Assembly (NCBI GenBank): GCA_002529645.1
Contig: NAEP01000045.1
Coordinates: forward strand, 1 to 64,000
Length of the DNA: 64,000 nucleotides
Direction: 5' to 3'
Source of the DNA: Candidatus Lumbricidiphila eiseniae
Lineage (GTDB): Bacteria > Actinomycetota > Actinomycetes > Actinomycetales > Microbacteriaceae
Shown here: positions 16,989-25,786 of the stretch, one piece after another
Numbering within the stretch: position 1 is the first letter of the stretch
Layout of the letters: each line of letters opens with the position of its first letter
Program-made: the position numbers and the translations under genes
The notes under the pieces: generated by a model
Databases searched by the model: none
What the model was told of the DNA's origin: nothing
The model's input: the letters and a program-made list of their open reading frames with translations, nothing else

Positions 16989-17450
16989 CTATGACCAGTC
17001 GCGTGAGGTAAAGAGCATATCGATAGCATAGCGGCGCTGGTCAAAGGTGAGGTTTGTCGCGTGCATGTCAAGCACTACATTCCCGTCGCGCCTTCCATCG
17101 TCCCCGAGAACTGTCGCCCAGTATTCCGCACTTCCTGTCGAGCGAAACTGCAGATATGACCCCACATCGGTGCGCCAACCTTCGATGCAGTCTGGCTTAT
17201 GACCATGACAGGGATCACAGTCCGGCACATTACAGAGTTCGTCCGTCGCTACGATCGGGTGCACTTCCGGCGCATTCGCTAACAAGTTTCTTAGTTTTGT
17301 ACCGGGATACGGTCTGAAGGAATCTATACCGCTTATTATCCACCAAGCTATCACGATCCCAGCGGCGGCGGCCACCCCAATCACAATCTTCGTTGATGCA
17401 GAGGAAGGGCGAGTGTGATACCCGCCGTAAGGTTCTGGGTCTGGGTGCAT
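16989..17450 (-). CDS. Hypothetical membrane-anchored protein
   Basis: Unrecognised protein of 153 residues. A hydrophilic N-terminus (HPDPEPYGGYHTRPSS) is followed by one membrane helix at about residues 23-43 (IVIGVAAAAGIVIAWWIISG). The rest would be outside the cell. Four cysteines in CNVPDCDPCHGHKPDC suggest a disulfide-stabilised or metal-binding loop. It follows the DUF2599-like secreted protein by 18 bases, so the two are probably cotranscribed. Confidence 0.75.
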   Translation of the reverse strand: MHPDPEPYGGYHTRPSSASTKIVIGVAAAAGIVIAWWIISGIDSFRPYPGTKLRNLLANAPEVHPIVATDELCNVPDCDPCHGHKPDCIEGWRTDVGSYLQFRSTGSAEYWATVLGDDGRRDGNVVLDMHATNLTFDQRRYAIDMLFTSRDWS

Positions 17451-17468
17451 TATCTTCTCCTAGCGTTC

Positions 17469-18536
17469 TTATTCGCGATAAGAGGTGTTCCAATTGCAGT
17501 GATGAATGTACGCATGACTCCACCAATCACCCCCAATTCGGTTTGGGCGGTACTTCTCAAGGTTCCATGTCCCTGCGGCGAGCGCACCAAGTGCGTGGCA
17601 GGAGAACTGTTGCCGCTGGCTCGGCTTGTCTAGGGCTCTGCGTACACGGCCGCCCTTACTCCAAGCCTCATCCCATCCCGCCGTGTTAAGGATGGCTTGC
17701 CCAGCGGCGAAACCTACCGCACCACCACCCTGCGTTATTCCGATGTAGACTGCCCATCCCCAGCCGGAGAGATCCAGGTTCACCACGGGTTGCCCCTTTT
17801 CCTCTTTCTGGGCAACTGAAATATTCTGGAAAAGTGCGAGCCCTATCCAGGGATCCGCAACCACCGGATATGTAACCTCACCCCCGACGTGTTCAACAAC
17901 TTGTGTGATCGTCGCGCCGGTAACCTCGTAGCGTGTGGGCACATCCCGGCCTGCAGAGTCTTTCGCCCATGCTGGAGCAAGCCCACCGAACAGTTTCCCA
18001 TCATCAATGAACAGTAACGTTGTGCCAGCAGCGATAACCTCTGCTCCTTCAGGGAGGTTAAACTCGTATACATACCTTGTGGGAGCAGAAGCGGAATCGA
18101 TGATAGTCACCACCTGCAGCGAACCTTCCCCCTTGGCAATAGCTGCGGTCGTGCTGGCATTGCGGTTATCGAAGGCGACCACTCCATCCGCGACAACAAC
18201 GGCATCTGCTGCCTTGTCTGCGAAAGGAAGTTCAACCGAAATCACGTCCCCCTTATGTGACTTGACCGTGATGGGATCTGAGGGATCAGTTGGGATGATC
18301 AGATCGGTCCCAGCGACTGTCGCATCAATTGCGGCATCACCTGTCGAGTCGGTCGAGACGTTCGCAACGCCATTGAGCACCTCTGTTGCGCGCGAGGTAG
18401 ATTTGCTCGTCACTTCCGCAAGCACTGAACCCGTTTCTGTCTTGAGCTCTTCCTCGGCACCTGCGGGGGAAGTCACACCAAGTGCCAACGCGCCCGCCGC
18501 GAGGAATCCGGACAAAACCATGGTAGGCCGACTCAT
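17469..18536 (-). CDS. Secreted protein with C-terminal DUF2599-like domain
   Basis: Exported protein of 355 residues. A clear signal peptide ends at TSPAGA-EEE (about residue 28). The middle is a β-rich hydrophilic region with no recognised fold. The last ~90 residues (GGRVRRALDKPSQRQQFSCH, then GGDWWSHAYIHHCNW) resemble DUF2599, a tail found on secreted actinobacterial proteins, with conserved Trp, His and Cys. Function is unknown. It is the first gene of a two-gene unit with the membrane-anchored protein downstream. Confidence 0.75.
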   Translation of the reverse strand: MSRPTMVLSGFLAAGALALGVTSPAGAEEELKTETGSVLAEVTSKSTSRATEVLNGVANVSTDSTGDAAIDATVAGTDLIIPTDPSDPITVKSHKGDVISVELPFADKAADAVVVADGVVAFDNRNASTTAAIAKGEGSLQVVTIIDSASAPTRYVYEFNLPEGAEVIAAGTTLLFIDDGKLFGGLAPAWAKDSAGRDVPTRYEVTGATITQVVEHVGGEVTYPVVADPWIGLALFQNISVAQKEEKGQPVVNLDLSGWGWAVYIGITQGGGAVGFAAGQAILNTAGWDEAWSKGGRVRRALDKPSQRQQFSCHALGALAAGTWNLEKYRPNRIGGDWWSHAYIHHCNWNTSYRE

Positions 18537-18892
18537 TTAGTACTCCCTTGAACTGCAAAACCTGCGCCTTTCATTCAACTATATGGAGGGTGCCTTGTCA
18601 ATTTCACTCCCAGTTCTTTCAAAGCCCACCCATGGTTTTTCACAGTCCGGTAAGAGGTAGGGTTGCGCATGTTGTGTCAGAGGGTGGCTGTGATGTTGGT
18701 TGTTCTGGTGAGGCGGTGCAGGCTGTGTCTCCACATGTGAAACCGTAGGTGGTGGCTGGGGGCCACCCGGGCGAAACCCATCACCAGTCGGTGCGGTGAA
18801 CCTCATTTATACGTGTCAGCTGAGGTAGCAGTTATCGGCGTGCCCGACCTCGGGTGCAGCAAGTACGACGGGGCAGGTGTTTGGATGGTGGG
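18537..18892. other. Intergenic region, divergent promoters
   Basis: 356 bases between the secreted-protein gene (minus) and the M18 aminopeptidase (plus). It contains a small hairpin, GGTGGC with GCCACC around 18750, and a T/G-rich stretch. No coding region, known riboswitch or clear promoter is visible. Confidence 0.6.
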
Positions 18893-20227
18893 ATGTCTCA
18901 CCTAGATACTGACACCTACGCTGCTGACCTCGCTAGCTTTGTTGTAGCCAGCCCCTCGTCCTACCACGCGGTCAGCGAGATCGCTCGACAGCTCCGGGCC
19001 GCGGGGTTTCTTGAACTCACGGAAACCGATGAGTGGCCGAGTGACGCGGGTGCGCGCTTCGTCGTGCGTGACGGAGCCATCGTGGCGTGGCGGCAACCGG
19101 TCGGGGCATCCGCCACAACCGGTTTTCGCATCCTTGGTGCGCACACCGACTCGCCCTCGTTCAAGCTGAAGCCGACGCCCGATTCACTCAGTGAAGGATG
19201 CCTGCAGGTCGCTGTTGAGGTGTATGGCGGGCCGCTGCTATCGTCGTGGCTGGATCGGGAGCTGGAGCTTGCCGGGCGTATCGTCACCCGCGACGGCGCG
19301 GTGCGTCTTGTTCGCACGGGGCCGCTGCTGCGAATCACGCAGCTTGCGATTCACCTAGACCGGGAGCAAAACACCTCGCTCACCCTCGACAAGCAGCGGC
19401 ACGTGCACCCGGTGTGGGGGGTTGGCGACAAGCCCGGCGACATCCTCGAACTGGTGGCGGGGGTGGATGCCTCACAGATCGCGGGGCACGACATCATGGC
19501 GGTGCCAACCGAGTCGGCGGCGCGCTTCGGTAGTGGCGGCATGCTGTTCGCCTCGGCGCGGCTCGACAACCTCAGTTCGGTGTTCGCGGGATTGCGGGGG
19601 TTGCTCGCGGCGAGCGGAGCGAGTTGGGATGACGATACGGGGGAGGCGGTGCAGGGACTGTCGGTGCGGTTATCGGCAGCCGCACCGGGTGTTGATCCGA
19701 TGATCCCCGTGTTTGCCGCCTTTGATCATGAGGAGATCGGATCGGGGTCGCGGTCGGGTGCGAGCGGTCCGCTGTTGGAGGATGTGTTGGCGCGGGTGAG
19801 CGCGGGGCTCGGGGCAACCGACAACGAATGGCGGCGGGCGGTCGCGGCATCCTGGCTCGTCTCAGCAGATACCGGTCACGCAACGCACCCCAACTATCCC
19901 GAGAAGCACGATCCGCTGACGCGCCCGCAACTCGGTCGGGGGCTGCTGCTCAAGCTCAATGCGAACCAGCGGTACGCGACAGACGCGGTGACATCGGCGA
20001 TGTGGGCGGGAGTGTGTGAGCGCGCCGGAGTCGCCGTGCAGCCCTTTGTGTCGCACAATCAGGTTGGATGTGGTTCAACAATCGGACCGCTTACGGCAAC
20101 CCGCCTGGGACTGCGGACCGTGGATGTCGGTGTGCCGTTGTTGTCTATGCACTCCGCCCGCGAACTCGCACACGTTACCGATCTTGTCGCGCTCGCAACA
20201 GCGGTCGCGGAGTATTTTCGCGGGTGA
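18893..20227 (+). CDS. M18 family aminopeptidase
   Basis: Cytoplasmic zinc aminopeptidase of 444 residues from the ATG at 18893 (MSHLDTDTYAADLAS). Metal and catalytic motifs are in place: GAHTDSPSFKLKP, FDHEEIGSGSRSG and DTGHATHPNYPEKHDP. The N-terminal FVVASPSSYHAV motif is typical of the family, which removes acidic or neutral N-terminal residues from peptides. The stop codon is followed almost at once by a paired-repeat unit that fills the whole gap to the convergent sulfurtransferase. Confidence 0.94.
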   Translation: MSHLDTDTYAADLASFVVASPSSYHAVSEIARQLRAAGFLELTETDEWPSDAGARFVVRDGAIVAWRQPVGASATTGFRILGAHTDSPSFKLKPTPDSLSEGCLQVAVEVYGGPLLSSWLDRELELAGRIVTRDGAVRLVRTGPLLRITQLAIHLDREQNTSLTLDKQRHVHPVWGVGDKPGDILELVAGVDASQIAGHDIMAVPTESAARFGSGGMLFASARLDNLSSVFAGLRGLLAASGASWDDDTGEAVQGLSVRLSAAAPGVDPMIPVFAAFDHEEIGSGSRSGASGPLLEDVLARVSAGLGATDNEWRRAVAASWLVSADTGHATHPNYPEKHDPLTRPQLGRGLLLKLNANQRYATDAVTSAMWAGVCERAGVAVQPFVSHNQVGCGSTIGPLTATRLGLRTVDVGVPLLSMHSARELAHVTDLVALATAVAEYFRG

Positions 20228-20228
20228 A

Positions 20229-20317
20229 GTACCGGGTGTGTGGGCGGGGAGAATGTAGTGATTCTGATCCGACAGCGGGGTCGTAGACCGTACCGGGTGT
20301 GTGGGCGAGGAGAATGT
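20229..20317. repeat. Paired direct repeat, 28-bp arms, 33-bp insert (locus 4)
   Basis: Arms 20229-20256 and 20290-20317 are 28 bases long with a single G/A difference, and both ends are sharply bounded by mismatches. The insert 20257-20289 is 33 bases. Arm positions 17-22 read CGGGGA (CGAGGA in the second), the same bases at the same positions as in the E. coli type I-E repeat. The unit starts one base after the M18 stop codon and ends two bases before the sulfurtransferase stop codon. Confidence 0.9.
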
Positions 20318-20319
20318 GA

Positions 20320-21297
20320 TTAGTGGGGAAGATTTGCGGCGAGCTGGGTGAGCGGTGCGAGCGGGTTGGCCCGCCACGCGGCGAGTGAGCCGTCGTAGAC
20401 GGCAACATCCCGATGCCCGCGAAGGCGCAGTGCGAAGGCGACACCGGTCGCGAGAATGCCGTGTTCACAGTACGTGATGACGGGCCTGCGCGGGTCGATT
20501 GCCGCAGGGTAGCGGTCGAGTGCAGCACCGCTGAGGAGGTGGCGGGATGGCACCTCCAGCAGCGACTCGAAGGGAATATTGACACTGCCCGGGATGTGCC
20601 CAGAACGCGGGTCACCGGGGTTTCCCGCGAACGCTTGCCCCGACAGCCCGCATACGAGGGTTGTTTCGTGGTGGGGCTGGGCGCCACCGGGGTCTGAGGC
20701 CGTCAGCCCGCACACGAGGGTTGCCTCGGAGTCGTTGTTCACGGCAACCTCAACGCTCACCCCGGCAGCACCGTCGAGGATGCGGCGAACATCAGCGGTA
20801 GTGGCCCACCACCCGTCGCGCTCGCGCAGAGTAAGCTCGCCCGCCAGGCGGGGTTCCGTGTCTCCGCGCTCTTCAGGATGCCCCGCCTGGCGCCACCCCG
20901 AGAGCCCGCCGTTGAGCAGGGCCACCCGGTCGAGTCCGGCTGCACGCAGAATCCACCACACTCGTGCTGCCCACTGACCGAAGGCCGAGTCATAGATGAC
21001 GACCGTTGACGTATTGTCAATGCCGAGTGCTCGGAGCACCTGCTCGAGCCGTTCGAGGCCGGGCCGGGCCGGTGGAAACGGTGCTCCCGGCTCGCGGAAC
21101 GAATCAGCGGTGTCCGCATATACCGCTCCGGGAATATGACCGGTGATGAGGTAAGCATCATGTGCGCCCATCGGCATACCGGTCACCGGGTTGGTTGCCG
21201 ATGTGCTGGCATCCACAACGACGAGCCGCTGGTCACCGAGATGGTCGGCGAGCCACTCGAGTGACACCAGCGGTGATGGCAGTGGCAGATGGGACAT
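20320..21297 (-). CDS. Sulfurtransferase (two rhodanese domains) with a 20-residue internal repeat
   Basis: Thiosulfate/3-mercaptopyruvate sulfurtransferase-like protein of 325 residues. The first, inactive rhodanese domain includes GQWAARVWWILRAAG and LNGGLSGWRQAGHP. The active-site loop TYCEHGI, with the catalytic cysteine, is in the second domain. Between them LVCGLTASDPGG and LVCGLSGQAFAG repeat with a 20-residue spacing, exactly where the family normally has a short strand leading to RSGHIPGS. The repeat corresponds to the DNA unit at 20640-20727 and lengthens the interdomain region. The enzyme probably still folds, since flanking motifs are intact. Confidence 0.9.
   Translation of the reverse strand: MSHLPLPSPLVSLEWLADHLGDQRLVVVDASTSATNPVTGMPMGAHDAYLITGHIPGAVYADTADSFREPGAPFPPARPGLERLEQVLRALGIDNTSTVVIYDSAFGQWAARVWWILRAAGLDRVALLNGGLSGWRQAGHPEERGDTEPRLAGELTLRERDGWWATTADVRRILDGAAGVSVEVAVNNDSEATLVCGLTASDPGGAQPHHETTLVCGLSGQAFAGNPGDPRSGHIPGSVNIPFESLLEVPSRHLLSGAALDRYPAAIDPRRPVITYCEHGILATGVAFALRLRGHRDVAVYDGSLAAWRANPLAPLTQLAANLPH
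20640..20727. repeat. Paired direct repeat inside sulfurtransferase gene, 60-bp period (locus 5)
   Basis: Arms 20640-20667 and 20700-20727 agree at 24 of 28 positions (29 bases if one further matching base is counted). The insert is 32 bases (20668-20699). The arm core CCCGCATACGAGGG is an imperfect palindrome like that of type I-E repeats. The period of 60 keeps the reading frame and produces a 20-residue repeat in the protein. Confidence 0.85.
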
Positions 21298-21299
21298 CC

Positions 21300-21938
21300 C
21301 TAACGGGCCGTCTTACGGGCCGTGATTTGCCCGGTATCGAATCCCAGCAGGTGCAGGCCGCCGTGGAACCGGGCGTGCTCGACCTTGATGCACCGGTCCA
21401 TGACCACCGTGAGTTTCTGCTTTTCACCGTAGTACGCGGCCTCTTCGTTCCAGATCCCCAGCTGCACCCAGATTGTTTTTGCGCCCGCAGCGACAACCTC
21501 GTCAACAACCTGCGGGATATCGCTCCCACGCCGGAATACAACGACAATGTCCGGCACTTCCGGCAGCGATGTGAGATCGGGGTAGGCCCGTTCACCGAGA
21601 ATCTCGTGGGCGTTCGGATTCACGAAGTACACCCGGTAGTTGCTCGACTGTTGCAGGTACGTGCCGACAAAATAGCTTGATCGTGCCGGGTTGGGAGAAG
21701 CTCCGACGATTGCGATCGACCGCGCGGCATCCAGAATCTTTTTCCGCGCCTTCGCGTCGGGACCAGTCCATGTGCGCTGCGAGCGCAGCAGCTTCGCGAG
21801 CGCAGAGTCTGGTGGCAGATCGCAGGAGAGACCATTGGGTAACCGGACTGTTTCGAGGTTGTCGGGGAGGTTGTTGGGCAGCCGGACCGTTTTCACATCG
21901 CCGGTCGAGTTGGCACTGTCACTCGCAGCAGTACTCAT
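21300..21938 (-). CDS. CoA-binding domain protein
   Basis: Protein of 212 residues whose main part (about residues 65-200) is a CoA_binding Rossmann domain: SIAIVGASPNPARSSYFVGTYL, FVNPNAHEILGERAYPDL, then IWVQLGIWNEEAAYYGE. The first ~60 residues are a poorly conserved leader with a repeated phrase VRLPNNLPDNLETVRLPNGL. It overlaps the O-acetylhomoserine sulfhydrylase by four bases and is followed one base later by the sulfurtransferase stop region. The grouping with metY and a sulfurtransferase is often seen and suggests a link to sulfur metabolism. Confidence 0.9.
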   Translation of the reverse strand: MSTAASDSANSTGDVKTVRLPNNLPDNLETVRLPNGLSCDLPPDSALAKLLRSQRTWTGPDAKARKKILDAARSIAIVGASPNPARSSYFVGTYLQQSSNYRVYFVNPNAHEILGERAYPDLTSLPEVPDIVVVFRRGSDIPQVVDEVVAAGAKTIWVQLGIWNEEAAYYGEKQKLTVVMDRCIKVEHARFHGGLHLLGFDTGQITARKTAR

Positions 21939-23230
21939 CGTGAACCTCCCGTTGCGGCGGAGAGCGCCTGATCCAGATCGTAGATGATGTCGTCGACATC
22001 TTCGATGCCCACCGAGAGTCGGATAACGCCCGGCGCGACGCCCGCCGCGACCAGTTGTTCTTCGGTGAGCTGTGCGTGCGTTGTTGAGGCGGGGTGAATA
22101 ATGAGGGTCTTTGCATCGCCAATGTTCGCGAGGTGGCTCGCGAGATTCACCGAGTCGATGAGCTTTTTACCGACTTCGCGACCGCCCTTCACCTCGAAGC
22201 TGAACACGGCCCCTGGCCCCTTTGGCAGGTATTTTGCGGCCCGCTCATGGTGGGGATGGCTCGGCAACCCGGCCCAGTAGACATGCCCGATGCGCGGGTC
22301 AGATTCTAGCCACTGGGCAACAGCGCGAGCATTGTCGACGTGCGCCTGAATGCGGTAGGGGAGGGTTTCTACTCCCTGCGCGAGCAGGAATGCAGAGTGT
22401 GGTGCAAGGGTGGGGCCAATGTCTCGCAGTTGTTCGGCCCGCAGTCGGGTGAGGAAGGCGTACTCGCCAAAGTTGCCAGACCACTGCAGTCCGCCGTAGC
22501 TCGGGACCGGTTCGCTAAACAGCGGGAAGGTGTCGGAGTGCCAGTGGAAGCGCCCCGACTCCACGACCACGCCACCGAGGGTCGTGCCGTGCCCGCCGAG
22601 AAACTTTGTGGCCGAGTGCGTCACAATATCGGCCCCCCACTCGATGGGGCGGTTGAGGTACGGTGTCGCTATTGTCGAGTCCACGATGAAGGGGATGCTG
22701 TGTGCTCGGGCAACATCTGAAAGACCCGCCAGGTCGGCGATCTCACCGGAGGGGTTGGCAACCGTTTCGACGAACAGTGCTTTCGTGCGGTCGGTGATCG
22801 CCGCCGCGTAGTCGACCGGATTAGCGGAGCGGACGAACGTTGTCTCGATGCCAAAACGGCGGAGCGTGACATCCAACTGGGTGATGGAACCGCCGTAAAG
22901 GTTTGCGGATGCGACGATGTGATCGCCCGTGCCGAGGAGGCTTGCAAACACGATGTACTGTGCAGACAGGCCGGACGCGGTGGCGACAGCGCCGAGGCCA
23001 CCTTCGAGGCTCGCGATTCGCTCCTCAAAGCTTGCGACGGTGGGGTTTGCAAGGCGCGAGTAGACATTGCCGTACTTTTGCAGGGCAAAGCGCGCGGCGG
23101 CATCCTCGGTGTCATCAAAAACGAACGCGCTCGTTTGATAAATCGGGAGCGCGCGGGCACCGCTCACCGGGTCGGGAATATTGCCTGCGTGGATTGCTCG
23201 GGTCTTGAACCCGTATTCGCGGTCTGCCAT
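21935..23230 (-). CDS. metY: O-acetylhomoserine sulfhydrylase
   Basis: PLP enzyme of 431 residues that makes homocysteine from O-acetylhomoserine and sulfide in methionine synthesis. The start is the ATG at 23230 (MADREYGFKTRAIHAGNIPD). SRLANPTVASFEERIASLEGG is the family signature, the PLP lysine lies in THSATKFLGGHGTTLGG, and the C-terminus has the conserved RLSVGIEDVDDI. The long upstream open frame is not coding. I looked for a SAM-type riboswitch in the 149-base leader and saw none that I can support. Confidence 0.95.
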   Translation of the reverse strand: MADREYGFKTRAIHAGNIPDPVSGARALPIYQTSAFVFDDTEDAAARFALQKYGNVYSRLANPTVASFEERIASLEGGLGAVATASGLSAQYIVFASLLGTGDHIVASANLYGGSITQLDVTLRRFGIETTFVRSANPVDYAAAITDRTKALFVETVANPSGEIADLAGLSDVARAHSIPFIVDSTIATPYLNRPIEWGADIVTHSATKFLGGHGTTLGGVVVESGRFHWHSDTFPLFSEPVPSYGGLQWSGNFGEYAFLTRLRAEQLRDIGPTLAPHSAFLLAQGVETLPYRIQAHVDNARAVAQWLESDPRIGHVYWAGLPSHPHHERAAKYLPKGPGAVFSFEVKGGREVGKKLIDSVNLASHLANIGDAKTLIIHPASTTHAQLTEEQLVAAGVAPGVIRLSVGIEDVDDIIYDLDQALSAATGGSR

Positions 23231-23379
23231 GTGACAACGGTACTCGGTCGTGCGCGTGAGTGCTGTGTGCGATGTCACGGGATGCAACGGGCACCGTGCA
23301 ACGCGGTGGCGGTTGGTGTGACCGGGGGAGCGCAACAGCCGAGAGTGTGCGGTTGAACAGGTGCTGTCACAGAGGTTCT

Positions 23380-24210
23380 TTAGCCGTTGCTCGACGGCGC
23401 GACGATAACCTCGACTCCGGCCTCCGCAATGGTGGACATCAGGGAGAGATCCGCTTTCTGATCGACCACTACGTGGGTGAAGTCGGTCACACTCCCCAGG
23501 CGATGCAGCGCGCCCTGGCCGAGCTTTGTGTGGTCCATCAGCAGCACCCTGCGCTGCGCTGCGGCCATCATTGCACGCTTCACCGCCACAACCCGTTGGT
23601 CTTGGTGGTAGAGCTCGAGACCGCGGAGCGCCGAAGTTGAAGCGAAGAGCACATCGGCATAGAGCTCCGACAGCGCCTGCTCGCATCCGACTCCGAGGAA
23701 GGCGCGGTAGCGGGGAACGTATTCCCCGCCCAGGCCGATCAGGGTGGTGTCCGGTTTGCCGGCGAGCCGTTCCATGGCTGACATAAAATTGGTGATGATG
23801 GTCATCGGCGCGCGGCCCACGATGAGCGGTAGCAGTTCGAGTGAGGTGGTGGAGTCGTCGATAATGACGACATCGCCCTCCGTGGCGAGTCCGGCTGCGG
23901 CTCGGGCTATGGCCTTCTTCTCCGTCACGGCTACGCGCATCCGGTATGGCAGATCGCTCTCAAACTGGGCGGAGCGCTGTGCCGATGCACCCCCGCGAAC
24001 CTTGCGGAGCACTCCCGATTGTTGCAGCACGTCAAGATCGCGGTGCACGGTCATCCGGCTGATGTCGAGTTCGTCGGCGAGCACATCAACCGTCACGAAA
24101 CCGTCGCGGTTCACGGCCTCGGTAATAAACGCGAGACGGGTTGACTTATTACGACCCGTCTCAGGAAACTGTCTCTCTCGATCGGCAACATCGTCGCCCG
24201 GATCGTTCAT
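23380..24210 (-). CDS. DeoR/GlpR-family transcriptional regulator
   Basis: Regulator of 276 residues from the ATG at 24210, which has AGAAGG upstream. The N-terminal helix-turn-helix reads VTVDVLADELDISRMTVHRDLDVLQQSGVLRKVRGGA (in two motifs, about residues 32-68). The C-terminal DeoR sensor domain begins at about residue 90 (VIIDDSTTSLELLPLI) and would bind a phosphosugar. It is the last gene of the importer operon 28948-23380 and probably represses it and the divergent aldolase/kinase genes. Confidence 0.92.
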   Translation of the reverse strand: MNDPGDDVADRERQFPETGRNKSTRLAFITEAVNRDGFVTVDVLADELDISRMTVHRDLDVLQQSGVLRKVRGGASAQRSAQFESDLPYRMRVAVTEKKAIARAAAGLATEGDVVIIDDSTTSLELLPLIVGRAPMTIITNFMSAMERLAGKPDTTLIGLGGEYVPRYRAFLGVGCEQALSELYADVLFASTSALRGLELYHQDQRVVAVKRAMMAAAQRRVLLMDHTKLGQGALHRLGSVTDFTHVVVDQKADLSLMSTIAEAGVEVIVAPSSNG

Positions 24211-24292
24211 CTGCACCTTCTTCCCATCGTAGAGTTCCCCCAATTCTGGCGGAGAACCGCGCCCGCCGCGGTAATCTCCTGGCGTCTGCTGC

Positions 24293-25786
24293 CTATGACC
24301 GTACGATTACTCGCATGATCTGCCGACTCATCCCCTCGTACTGGCCATTGTTGGGAAGATCAGCGCAGATCCGGTTGTTAGCCATGACGAGCACCCGGTC
24401 AGCGAGTTGCACGACTTCGCGCAGGTCGCTCGAGATAATCAATACCGTCTTGCCGCTGGCGGCGAGATCCCAGATCAGCCGGTGCATTTGGTCCTTCGCT
24501 CCGATGTCGATGCCAACGGTCGGCTCGTCACAGAGCAGGATGTCCGCTTCAGCCGCCAGCCATTTAGCCACGCTGATCTTCTGTTGGTTGCCACCGCTCA
24601 ACTCTGAAATGACCTGATCGGGAGAGGTCATCCTGACCTTGAGTCGTTCGACGGAGGGAAGCACCGCAGGCCACGTGCGTGTGCGGGAGAGGAAACCGAA
24701 CGGTTTTGCCAGGCCAGCCCAGATCGTCATGCTGGCATTTCGGCCGATGGTGTCGGAAACGATGAGACCTTCGCCCTTGCGATCCTCGCTGACATAGCCA
24801 AGGTGGTACTTCTGGAGTGCGACCGCCGGATCCGGGATGCGTGCTACATATCCGTTCACGAGCACCGTGCCACCGGTGATCCGGTCGAGTCCCACAATGC
24901 TGCGGGCCAGTTCTGTTCGCCCCGCACCGACCAGACCGTAGAGTCCGACGATCTCACCCTCTCGGAGAGAGAGGTTCACGGCCTCGTGGCCGCACCTGGT
25001 CGAGACATCGCGCAGTTCGAGGGTGACCGCACCGGGGGCAGGCCGCTCTGCAAAAGGCGACTCTACAAACTGGCGGCCGACCATGGCCTTGATGAGTGTC
25101 GGCCTGTCAACGGTGCTAAGCTCGCCCCCTTCGATCACAGTGTGTCCGTCGCGGATGACGGTGATTCGATCACAGATGCGGTACACCTCGTCGAGTTTGT
25201 GGCTGACAAACAGGAGCGCCCGCCCCTGAGCCTTTAGTGTGGACAGGAGCTCGAAGAGCCGGTTTACCTCTTCCTCGCCGATCGACGCCGTGGGCTCGTC
25301 GAGCAGGAGAATCCGGCTCTCCAGTGAGAGTGCACGTGCAATCTCGAGGAGTTGGCCCTGACCGGGACTCAAGACCGAGGCATCCTGGCGGACATCAAGG
25401 TGGAGACCGACCATCGAGAGCCACTGCTGGGCATCGGCATTGAGCCTGCGATAGTTGACGAAGCCTGCTCGGCGTGGAAGCCGGCCCATAAACACGTTCT
25501 CGGCGATTGACTGTTCCGGGACTATGTTGCGTTCCTGCGGCACGATGCTAATTCCGCACCGTACCGCATCGGTCGGTGTATCGAAGACTACCGGCCTGTC
25601 GTCGAAGGTCATGATCCCGCTTGAGGGTTGATGCAGGCCGCTCATGATCTTGATGAGAGTTGACTTCCCAGCTCCGTTCTCGCCGAGTAGCGCGTGTGCC
25701 TCGCCCGGTTTCAGTTCGATGGTCACATTGACGAGGGCTGGGATGCTATTGAAGGACTTGCCGATCTCCTGGAGTCGCAGCATCAT
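24293..25786 (-). CDS. Sugar ABC transporter ATP-binding protein (RbsA/MglA-like)
   Basis: Two-domain ATPase of 497 residues. The first domain has Walker A GENGAGKST, signature LSPGQGQLLEIARAL and Walker B ILLLDEPTAS. The second has a degenerate Walker A (GLVGAGRTE), signature LSGGNQQK and a normal DEPTVGIDIGAK. All motifs are those of an active monosaccharide importer ATPase. Start MMLRLQEIGKSF at 25786 overlaps the upstream permease by four bases. A longer frame upstream is the shadow of the permease gene. Confidence 0.94.
   Translation of the reverse strand: MMLRLQEIGKSFNSIPALVNVTIELKPGEAHALLGENGAGKSTLIKIMSGLHQPSSGIMTFDDRPVVFDTPTDAVRCGISIVPQERNIVPEQSIAENVFMGRLPRRAGFVNYRRLNADAQQWLSMVGLHLDVRQDASVLSPGQGQLLEIARALSLESRILLLDEPTASIGEEEVNRLFELLSTLKAQGRALLFVSHKLDEVYRICDRITVIRDGHTVIEGGELSTVDRPTLIKAMVGRQFVESPFAERPAPGAVTLELRDVSTRCGHEAVNLSLREGEIVGLYGLVGAGRTELARSIVGLDRITGGTVLVNGYVARIPDPAVALQKYHLGYVSEDRKGEGLIVSDTIGRNASMTIWAGLAKPFGFLSRTRTWPAVLPSVERLKVRMTSPDQVISELSGGNQQKISVAKWLAAEADILLCDEPTVGIDIGAKDQMHRLIWDLAASGKTVLIISSDLREVVQLADRVLVMANNRICADLPNNGQYEGMSRQIMRVIVRS

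Noticed and set aside
23231-23379. Possible SAM riboswitch in the metY leader
   Set aside because: I could not find the conserved core of SAM-I, SAM-II or SAM-IV in the 149 bases. A covariance-model search would settle it.
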